From JBCDBY01 sp039182715 (GTDB lineage Bacteria > Planctomycetota > PLA2): 19,549 nt of DNA. This document shows, piece after piece, positions 13,391 through 19,549 of this stretch. The stretch spans positions 1 to 19,549 of the forward strand of contig JBCDBY010000047.1 in NCBI GenBank assembly GCA_039182715.1, read 5' to 3'. How positions within the stretch are numbered: the stretch's first letter is position 1; each line of letters begins with the position of its first letter. The translations under genes were made by a program, and so were the position numbers. The notes beneath the pieces are model-generated. The model was given only the letters and a program-made list of their open reading frames with translations, had not been told where the DNA came from and searched no databases.

Positions 13391-13873
13391 ATGAAGGTTC
13401 TGATCGACGGCCACAACGCCATGTCCGCGCTCGACATCCGCGGTCGGACGCACGAGGAGAGACGCCACGCGCTGCTCTCGCGCGTGGCCGGGATGGCACG
13501 CGACGCCGTCGTCTACTTCGACGCCTCGAAGGCGCCCGAGGGCCTCTTCGAGCGCGAGGCGCTCTTCGGCGTGCTCGCCATCTACTGCCGCGACCGATCC
13601 GCCGACGAGTACATCCTCGACGCCGTGCGCGACGACCCGCAACCCGGCCGCTTGCTCGTCGTGTCGAACGATCGTGAAGTCACCGGCAAGGCGAAGCAGA
13701 ACGGCGCGCAGGCGAAGCGCATCGAGGAATTCTTCGAGCCGGTGCGCAAGGAGCGGCGGCCGCCCCCCTCGAGTCCCCCGCCGCCGTCCCTTCGCGGCTT
13801 CCGCAACGACTACAAGCCGTCCGATTTCGGGCTTCCGGACGAAGTCGACCTGGAAGACCCGGACATCGACTAG
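13391..13873 (+). CDS. YacP-type NYN domain ribonuclease (PIN-like)
   Basis: 160 residues. The N-terminus VLIDGHNAM (3-11) is the first acidic block of NYN/PIN-like nucleases. Further acidic positions are D44 in VYFDAS, D72 in SADEYILD and D94 in VVSNDREV. This matches YacP/Rae1-type RNases, which in Bacillus cut mRNA on the ribosome. After residue 121 the protein ends in a proline-rich linker and an acidic tail (PDEVDLEDPDID) not needed for the fold. ATG 13391 is only 24 bases from the divergent FUN14-like start, so promoters are very close or internal. Its TAG stop (13871-13873) shares the tetranucleotide CTAG with the stop of the convergent gene. Confidence 0.85.
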   Translation: MKVLIDGHNAMSALDIRGRTHEERRHALLSRVAGMARDAVVYFDASKAPEGLFEREALFGVLAIYCRDRSADEYILDAVRDDPQPGRLLVVSNDREVTGKAKQNGAQAKRIEEFFEPVRKERRPPPSSPPPPSLRGFRNDYKPSDFGLPDEVDLEDPDID

Positions 13874-16668
13874 CGCTCGAGCCGCACCTCGAGGAAGTCC
13901 CGCAGCACCATGCTCGCGTTGCGCTTGCGGCTTTCGGTCGACTGCCCCTCGACGTGCACCGTGACGCGCCCGCGCGGCACGCCCTTGACCTCGAACCGTC
14001 CCCGCTCGTCGGCGCGCACCATGTGCACGGAGTAGCGGTGCGCACGGACGCTGACCAGCGCGAACGCGCCGCGGTCCGTCACGACACCCTGCACGACGCC
14101 GCCGGCGTCGAGACGCAGCATCCCGCGCCGGTCGGGCGCCTGCTCGGGCAGGTGCGCGTCGCCCCGGCGGCTGAACACCCGGACCTTCGCGCCCTTCGGG
14201 GGGTAGGCGGGGAATCGCACGGTGTCGCGCTCGACGATGCCGTCGATGTATCGCTTGCCGAACCGGGCGCGCAGCAGCAGGTTCTCGGGAATCTCGGAGC
14301 CGACGTCCTTCCAGACCAGACGAAACTTCTCGGTGCGGTACTCGCGCAGCACCAGACTGCGCTTGCGCAGCCGGCCTTTGACCTTGCTCCATCCCGTCAC
14401 GGTCGGCGCGTACCCCGGCGCGTCGAGTTCGAACTGGAACGGCCCGTTCGTGAACGTCGACTGGTTGTACGCGAACCGGCCACCCTCGTTCGTGTAGCGA
14501 GTCGTGCGCGTGAATTGCGGCGACCGGACGCGCGCGCGTTCCACCGGCCGGCCCGCGGCGTCCACGACCCGCCCCGTGAGGCGCGGCGGCCGTCGGATCT
14601 CCGCGACCGCGCGCAGGCCGCCTTCCCCCATGACGAACTCGCGCGCGTCGAACCCGCGCAGGTCGGCATCGACGAACCAGTGCCAGCGCCCCGGATGCAG
14701 GTCGCGCAGGATCGCGATGCCGTCGCCGGCGGTGATCGCGCGCTTGCCGAGGTCTTCCCGGGTCGAAGGGAGCGACCGCACGTAGACGAGCGCACCGTCG
14801 ACCGGCTCGCCGTCCTTGAACACCTGCAGCACGAAGTTGGACCGCGGCCCGGCGTCCGGCACGAACATCTCCACGTCGTGTTCGACACGCGGGGCGTAGC
14901 GGTCGGGCAGCTCCAGCTCGACGGGCGCGTAGCCGCGCGCCTCGATCGTCAGCACGGCGTCGTTCGGCGCGCTGAAGCCGTCCCAGCGTGACTCGTAGAC
15001 GCCGGGCGCCACGCGCTTCCACGCAGCGTGGCGCAGGCCGATGCGCACGCCGGTGTCGACCGGGAATCCGAAGATCCCATCGGTCAGCCGCACGCGAATC
15101 GGCACGCCGCGGCGCCACACGAGTTCGACCTGCTCCGCGTCGCCGAGATAGCCGCTCGAGGGGAACCCGCTCGCGAGCTCCGGCCGCTCCATGCGGATAC
15201 TCGAACGCTCGCTCATCTCGCCGAGCTCCGCGATGCCCATCTTGTTCGTTCGCGCGCGCCGCGCGCCCAGCAGCGGCACGTCCTGCACCGGCGTCCCGTC
15301 GGGCCGCACCACGCGCGCCGATCGCTCCATCCGACCGGGCTCCGGATCGCGTGCCTGGGCCGGCCCCGCGGGGGGGCTCCTCATCTCGATTTCGGCGGTC
15401 ACCTGGCCTTCCGCGATCGTGCGGTGGTTGATGACCGCGCGGCCCGCGAGGTTCCGCGAAGGGGCTCGCGCCGCGATCGCGAGGGAGGGCGGTGCGCCGC
15501 GGGGCAGCGCGACGACACCATCGCCGTCGGTGCGCAGGCGCTGACCGTTCATCTCGACGTCGAGGTTCGCCAGCGGCTTGCCCTTCCGCCCGCGGACGAG
15601 GCGGACGAAGACACGCGGCTCGGTCGGGATGAAGATCTGGTGCAGCATCGCGGTCTGCGACCGGAACCAGAAGTCGAACGACGCGTCGGTGCCGAGGACA
15701 CGCACTTCGATGAGCCCGCGCGGCAGGGGCGGCGTTTCAACCACCCCTTCCGCGTCGGTCGTCAGCGTGATCGGGAGCAGCACGTTGCCGATGCCGAGCG
15801 GGTCGATATCGGCCGTCGGTCGCTCGCATCGCAGCCGGAGCTGCACCGCTTCCTGCGGCTCGCCCAGCGTGTTGCGCACCTGCAGGCGGATCGGCAACGC
15901 CGGATAGGGCTTGAGGCGCAGCGACTCGGTGCCGGGCACCAGCACCGGCGTATGTACGAAGAGCGCTCCGTCCGGCGCGCGCCCGACGAGGGCGTAGACG
16001 CCGCGCGGCACGCCCGTGAAGACGAAGTCGCCCGCGTCGTTCGAGACCGTCCTCGCCATGGGGCGCGGCATCACGTGGAAGCCGTTGTAGGGGCGCAGCT
16101 CCAGCGCCACCTTCTCGATGCCGCGCTGCGTGCGCGCGACGCAGCGGCCGCGCAGCGCGTGCCGCTTGGAAAGGAGAATGGTGCCGACGTCCAGCGGCGC
16201 GTCGCCGGGATGCTGCACCGCGCGCGCGCCCATGCGCCCGTCGGGCGCTTCGATCACGATGCGGAGGGGCGCCCCGCGCGGCATCTCCGGTGTGGCGTGG
16301 AGCACGAACCGCCCGGCGTGCAGCGTGCTTCCGCTGCCGAACACGCCGTCTCCGCGCAGCACCTCGACACGCAGCGCCGCGCCCTCGACCGCGAGCCCGG
16401 TGTGCCGATCGACGGCGAAGCCGTACCAGAGTCCCGTCGGCGGCTCGGGCTCGTCGGACGCTTCAGGCGCTTCGCGGTTCCCGGCGTTCGCACGATTCCG
16501 CCGTTCGACGTTGGTCGTCGCGCCCGGCGTGTCGAGGCGCGCGTGCGTGCGCTCCGCGCCGACGCGCGCCGGGCCGCTCCGCTCCGCCTCCCCGCGCGTC
16601 CAGAGCAGCAGACCTGCCGCGACGCCGGCCGCAACCAGCAACGGCAGCAGGTAGAGCCACGCCCGCAT
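13870..16668 (-). CDS. Large membrane-anchored beta-sandwich protein (carboxypeptidase-regulatory-like domains)
   Basis: 932 residues. Residues 2-23 (RAWLYLLPLLVAAGVAAGLLL) form a single N-terminal helix or signal anchor, followed by a charged, disordered-looking linker to about 78. The remainder is beta-rich. The clearest carboxypeptidase-regulatory-like unit is at about 696-755 (LTGRVVDAAGRPVERARVRSP). Weaker units begin near 79, 171, 258, 448, 612 and 857, each ending in a pattern such as GRFEVKGVPRGRVTVHVEG (889-907). No catalytic residues are evident; a structural or adhesive envelope role is the natural inference. ATG 16668 lies six bases after the CYTH stop, so it is the third gene of the operon running from the right edge. 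Its stop overlaps that of the NYN gene within CTAG. Confidence 0.75.
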   Translation of the reverse strand: MRAWLYLLPLLVAAGVAAGLLLWTRGEAERSGPARVGAERTHARLDTPGATTNVERRNRANAGNREAPEASDEPEPPTGLWYGFAVDRHTGLAVEGAALRVEVLRGDGVFGSGSTLHAGRFVLHATPEMPRGAPLRIVIEAPDGRMGARAVQHPGDAPLDVGTILLSKRHALRGRCVARTQRGIEKVALELRPYNGFHVMPRPMARTVSNDAGDFVFTGVPRGVYALVGRAPDGALFVHTPVLVPGTESLRLKPYPALPIRLQVRNTLGEPQEAVQLRLRCERPTADIDPLGIGNVLLPITLTTDAEGVVETPPLPRGLIEVRVLGTDASFDFWFRSQTAMLHQIFIPTEPRVFVRLVRGRKGKPLANLDVEMNGQRLRTDGDGVVALPRGAPPSLAIAARAPSRNLAGRAVINHRTIAEGQVTAEIEMRSPPAGPAQARDPEPGRMERSARVVRPDGTPVQDVPLLGARRARTNKMGIAELGEMSERSSIRMERPELASGFPSSGYLGDAEQVELVWRRGVPIRVRLTDGIFGFPVDTGVRIGLRHAAWKRVAPGVYESRWDGFSAPNDAVLTIEARGYAPVELELPDRYAPRVEHDVEMFVPDAGPRSNFVLQVFKDGEPVDGALVYVRSLPSTREDLGKRAITAGDGIAILRDLHPGRWHWFVDADLRGFDAREFVMGEGGLRAVAEIRRPPRLTGRVVDAAGRPVERARVRSPQFTRTTRYTNEGGRFAYNQSTFTNGPFQFELDAPGYAPTVTGWSKVKGRLRKRSLVLREYRTEKFRLVWKDVGSEIPENLLLRARFGKRYIDGIVERDTVRFPAYPPKGAKVRVFSRRGDAHLPEQAPDRRGMLRLDAGGVVQGVVTDRGAFALVSVRAHRYSVHMVRADERGRFEVKGVPRGRVTVHVEGQSTESRKRNASMVLRDFLEVRLER

Positions 16669-16674
16669 CGGCGG

Positions 16675-17148
16675 TTAGACGCCCGGCGCCCCCCAGCTCT
16701 TCCAGGGGTGCTCACTCAGGTACGCCACGCGGTAGCGCACGTCGTGCGAGACCTCCTCGCCGACCCAGGGCGGGAGCTCGACCGTCTCCGTCTCGCTCTC
16801 CATCTCGACCTCGGCGGCGACGAGGCCGTCGTTCTCGCCGTGGAAGACGTCGATCTCCCAGACCTTGCCGGCGTAGGTGCGCTTGTAGCGCGTCTTCTCC
16901 ACGACGAGGCCGCACAGCTCGAAGAGCTGCTCCGCATCCGCGAGCGGGATCTCGTACTCGAACTCCTTGCGCGTCAGCCCGACCTGCTTGCTCTTGATGT
17001 TGAGGATCGCAACGCCGTTCTCGACGCGCACGCGCACCGCGCCGCCCTCGGTGATGGCGATGTAGCCCTGCCGCTGCAGGTTGCCGTCGTCGGCCGGTCC
17101 CCACTCCTCGTTCGCGACGAGAAACTTGCGTTCGATCTCACTGCCCAC
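16675..17148 (-). CDS. CYTH domain protein (triphosphate tunnel metalloenzyme)
   Basis: 157 residues, a complete single-domain CYTH protein. The signature EIERKFLV lies at 4-11. The tunnel's alternating charged strands follow: AVRVRVENG (37-45), LNIKSKQ (49-55), RKEFEYEIP (60-68), TRYKRTY (86-92), WEIDVFHG (97-104) and AEVEMESETE (112-121). Members hydrolyse triphosphate compounds (tripolyphosphate, thiamine triphosphate) or make cAMP, using metal and a tunnel of acidic and basic residues; the substrate here cannot be assigned. The start is GTG 17148, directly placing the signature at the N-terminus. It overlaps the end of the upstream beta-sandwich gene by 11 bases and ends six bases before the next one, so it is probably translationally coupled to both. 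Confidence 0.9.
   Translation of the reverse strand: MGSEIERKFLVANEEWGPADDGNLQRQGYIAITEGGAVRVRVENGVAILNIKSKQVGLTRKEFEYEIPLADAEQLFELCGLVVEKTRYKRTYAGKVWEIDVFHGENDGLVAAEVEMESETETVELPPWVGEEVSHDVRYRVAYLSEHPWKSWGAPGV
17138..17148 (-). other. 11-base gene overlap, repeat protein / CYTH
   Basis: The repeat protein ends in codons for RGQ-stop, while the CYTH GTG start lies one base out of frame within the same stretch. This places the two genes in the same operon and suggests reinitiation by terminating ribosomes, since I see no independent strong ribosome site for the GTG. Confidence 0.6.
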
Positions 17149-19549
17149 GGATCTCGACCTCCAGGTCTTTCGTGCCGGCAGCGACGTCGGTGAGCCGGGC
17201 CCGTTCCTTTTCGGTGTCGCCCCAGCCGGTCACGAAGCGAACAGTGTAGTTGCCGGGGGGGAGGCCGCGCAGCTCGAACCGAAGCTGGGTGCGCGGCACG
17301 ACGAAGCCGGTCTGGCGCACCTTGTCGTCGGCGTCGCGCGCCTCGATGCGGATGAACGGGAACGTCGCTTCCTTCGACGTCTTGACCGCGCCTTCGATGG
17401 AGAGACCGGTCGTGAGCTCGAGCCGGATCGCATCCCCGCCGGGCGTGACCTTGCGCGGCTCGGGCCGGATCTGGTTGCCGGGCACCACGGTCACCCTCAG
17501 TGAGTACTCGATCTGCTCCAGGCCGGAGATGCGGAAGCGACCTTCCTCGTCGGTCCGCGCGCCGCGCCACGCGTTGCCCTGCCCCGTCTTCGTCGATGCC
17601 TGCACCCCGACCCCCGCGATCGGCTTGCCGTCCGTGTCCGTGACGACGCCTTCGAGGGCGAATCCGCTGACCATCCGGATCTCGGTCGGCAGGTCGCCGG
17701 CCCGCACGTTCTTGCGCAGGTAGGTCTGGTAGTCCCCGTGCGTGACCCGCAGGTTGAACGTGCCGTTCGGCGGCAGCTTGGTCAGCCGCACCCTGCCCTG
17801 CTCGTCCGATCCGGCGCTCTCGATCCAGGTCGACCGCGCCGAATCGGTCCCGGCCATGCGCGCCATGACCCTCGCCTGTTGCAGCGGCTTGCCGTCCCCG
17901 AGAATCGTCGCCTGCCAGACGAAGCCCTTGCGCGCGACCAGGACGAGATCGGTCGTGCCGGTGCGCACGGTGGGGGACTCGACGAACCGGTCGTGAATCT
18001 GCACGCGCACGCGATAGCTGCCCTCCCGCAGTCCGAAGGCGCCGAACGAGCCGTCCGCCCGGGTGACGGCGTTCGCGAAATTCTTCTCGTTGGGATCCGG
18101 CGCCGTCGCCTCCTCGCCCTCCTTCAAGTCGTACTGCAGGTAGACCGGCGTGGCACCGAGTCCCATGCCCTTCTCGTCGACGAGCCGGCCCTCGATGCCG
18201 GCGCCGCGCCGCAGCACGAGGTCGCCGACGGCGATCTCCTCCACGCTGCCGTCGACCGCGAAGTCCTGCACCGTGGACTTGAAGCGCGGGTGCGACACGC
18301 GCAGCTTGCGGTCCGAGGTCGGGACGCCGCGCAGCATGAAGCGTCCCTCCTCGTTGCTCGTGGCGGTCGGCGCCACCCTGCCAAGGCCGGGGCGGGCGGG
18401 GCTCGCGCTGATGCCGGCGTCGGCGACCGGCCGGCCGCTCTCGTCGACCACCCGCCCGGTCATGCGCACGGTCGCTCGCAGCGTCAGCGTGACGTCCACG
18501 GTGTCGCCGGACCGGACCACGACCGGGTCGCTCACGCCGAGCGTGGGATGCGACGCGGTCAGCTGCCGCGCCTGCCGGGCGCTCGCGTAGTCGCGCAGTT
18601 CGAAGCGTCCGTCCTCGCCGGTCGTCGTTTCCGCCGGCTTCGAACCGCGGTCCATCGGGAACCCGCGGGGCTGCCCGGTGACGACGGCGCCGGCCACCGG
18701 GTCGCCCGTCGCGTGGAGCACCTGCCCGCGCACGGTTCCGAATCGCGCCAGCTCGATGTCGCGGGTGAGCTCTCGCTGTCCCGCCGGCAGGAGCCCCTCC
18801 TTCGAGCTCTGCGTGCGCTCCCAAAGCTTGCGGTAGTCGATGCCGTTGTCGAACCCGTCCTTGTTGGCGAAGACCTCGATGACGTCGAGCGGAACGCCGG
18901 TCAGCTCGTAGCGGCCCTCCGCGTCGCTGGTCGCACCCAGCAGGGGTGCGTTCATCGACCCCCGCGTCGTGCGCCCCCACCAGCGCACCATCGCGCCCTC
19001 GATCGGGGCGCCGGTGCCCTGCTCGGTCACCCGGCCGCGCACGACCGCTCCGCGCACGAGTTCGATCTCGCCGAAGTCGAGCACGCCGTCGGTGGGCTGC
19101 AGGTCCTGGTACTGCTTGGTGAGAGCGACGAAGCCGCCGCCCGCCGCGGAGATCGTGCGCCACGCCTTGCCTTCGGGCGCGGCCACGCGGTCGAACCAGG
19201 TCATGCCGTCCGCATCGGCCTCGGCGACCTGCGAACGGCCGTTCTCGAGCATCGTGGCCTGCACGCCGGTTGCGGGCTCACCCTCGCAGACGAAGCGCGC
19301 CTTCGCACGCACGCCGCGCGCGAGCGTGAAGTTGAGTTCGAGCGCGGGCGGCATCACCTGGCCGTGGCGGTGCGCCGCGAAACCTTCGGCGGTGATGGCG
19401 AGGAAGGCGGACCGGTTGGCGGACGCGTCGAGGCGGAACGCCCCCACCCCGTCCGTGGCGGCGACCCGGATGGTGCCCGACGACAGGATGCGAACCCCGG
19501 CGCCCCCCACGGCGGCGCCCCCATCGTCGCCCACCTGGCCGCGGACCAC
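17138..19549 (-). CDS. Tandem carboxypeptidase-regulatory-like repeat protein, 5' end beyond the window
   Basis: At least 803 residues; the frame is open to the right edge, so the true start, signal sequence and total length are unknown. The visible part is a string of beta-sandwich units of about 90 residues. Unit starts by window numbering are about 1, 81, 169, 272, 362, 451, 542, 630 and 716. Typical openings are VRGRVTEQGTGAPIEGAMV, MTGRVVDESGRPVADAGI and LEGVVTDTDGKPIAGVGV. Typical closings are DAEGRYELTGVP and DEEGRFRISGLE. The family is related to transthyretin-like carboxypeptidase regulatory domains, used in bacteria as structural stalks. No protease or lectin domain is visible here. 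The stop TGA (17140-17138) lies inside the first codons of the CYTH gene. Confidence 0.8.
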   Translation of the reverse strand: MVRGQVGDDGGAAVGGAGVRILSSGTIRVAATDGVGAFRLDASANRSAFLAITAEGFAAHRHGQVMPPALELNFTLARGVRAKARFVCEGEPATGVQATMLENGRSQVAEADADGMTWFDRVAAPEGKAWRTISAAGGGFVALTKQYQDLQPTDGVLDFGEIELVRGAVVRGRVTEQGTGAPIEGAMVRWWGRTTRGSMNAPLLGATSDAEGRYELTGVPLDVIEVFANKDGFDNGIDYRKLWERTQSSKEGLLPAGQRELTRDIELARFGTVRGQVLHATGDPVAGAVVTGQPRGFPMDRGSKPAETTTGEDGRFELRDYASARQARQLTASHPTLGVSDPVVVRSGDTVDVTLTLRATVRMTGRVVDESGRPVADAGISASPARPGLGRVAPTATSNEEGRFMLRGVPTSDRKLRVSHPRFKSTVQDFAVDGSVEEIAVGDLVLRRGAGIEGRLVDEKGMGLGATPVYLQYDLKEGEEATAPDPNEKNFANAVTRADGSFGAFGLREGSYRVRVQIHDRFVESPTVRTGTTDLVLVARKGFVWQATILGDGKPLQQARVMARMAGTDSARSTWIESAGSDEQGRVRLTKLPPNGTFNLRVTHGDYQTYLRKNVRAGDLPTEIRMVSGFALEGVVTDTDGKPIAGVGVQASTKTGQGNAWRGARTDEEGRFRISGLEQIEYSLRVTVVPGNQIRPEPRKVTPGGDAIRLELTTGLSIEGAVKTSKEATFPFIRIEARDADDKVRQTGFVVPRTQLRFELRGLPPGNYTVRFVTGWGDTEKERARLTDVAAGTKDLEVEIRGQ

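Noticed and set aside
13741..13800. Frameshift in the NYN gene at its C-rich stretch
   Set aside because: The frame stays open and ends in an acidic tail at the CTAG shared stop. The proline-rich segment after residue 121 is a plausible linker, not a sign of error.
12824..15118. A 764-codon minus-strand frame crossing the FUN14-like gene
   Set aside because: Only its last 180 codons (from 13366) look like protein. The rest is antisense to the NYN gene and out of frame with the beta-sandwich gene, with the arginine-rich composition typical of shadow frames.
15028..17193. A 721-codon plus-strand frame opposite the beta-sandwich and CYTH genes
   Set aside because: No domain, skewed Arg/His/Ala composition; the minus-strand genes here have clear family motifs.
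16974..19163. A 729-codon alternative minus-strand frame over the repeat protein and CYTH
   Set aside because: Arg/Gly-rich shadow frame; the frame ending at 17138 carries the periodic beta-sandwich signatures.

Overview
This 19.5 kb window is GC-rich and densely packed. It carries 15 protein-coding genes, one of them cut by the right edge. I see no rRNA, tRNA, CRISPR array, insertion sequence or phage gene. The gene content fits a Gram-negative bacterium with an outer membrane and a taste for very large exported proteins: a DUF481 outer-membrane barrel, a secreted protein with a 'CPGGGRYVWN' C-terminal block, and three proteins built from carboxypeptidase-regulatory-like beta-sandwich domains. 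Planctomycetota is my best guess, inferred from protein style only; no phylogenetic marker is present.

Layout. Bases 1-424 are non-coding, start with an AT-rich island and hold nested foldback structures, including a 190-base imperfect inverted repeat with triple octamer arms. Bases 425-1866 (minus) are a two-gene unit: a DUF481 outer-membrane protein and a CPBP intramembrane protease whose only well-placed start is ATA. Bases 1926-2840 (plus) encode a TIGR01777 nucleotide-sugar-epimerase-like protein that overlaps, tail to tail, an alkaline-phosphatase-superfamily enzyme (2785-4107, minus). Bases 4205-5257 encode class I fructose-bisphosphate aldolase FbaB, closed by a textbook intrinsic terminator. 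Bases 5509-10005 (plus) are a tandem pair: a large secreted protein and a membrane-anchored beta-sandwich protein.

A thiolase-like enzyme (10002-11186, minus) is divergent from a zinc-ribbon plus HEIGH membrane protein (11232-12101, plus). The latter overlaps a PrsW-family intramembrane protease (12054-12803, minus), which lies downstream of a FUN14-like membrane protein (12824-13366, minus). A YacP-type NYN ribonuclease (13391-13873, plus) shares its stop tetranucleotide with a minus-strand operon (13870-19549+). That operon has a tandem-repeat beta-sandwich protein, a CYTH triphosphate-tunnel enzyme and a second anchored beta-sandwich protein, coupled by an 11-base overlap and a 6-base gap.

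How it hangs together. There is no single metabolic pathway; the only clear central-metabolism enzymes are FbaB and perhaps the thiolase. The theme is the cell envelope: one outer-membrane barrel, two canonical intramembrane proteases plus a third HExxH membrane protein, and four very large exported or anchored proteins. The most interesting points are the ATGA-to-ATAA start/stop junction, the foldback element at the left edge, the tail-to-tail overlap of all four convergent gene pairs, the FUN14/PrsW/zinc-ribbon-HEIGH neighbourhood, and the CYTH enzyme translationally locked between two surface beta-sandwich proteins.
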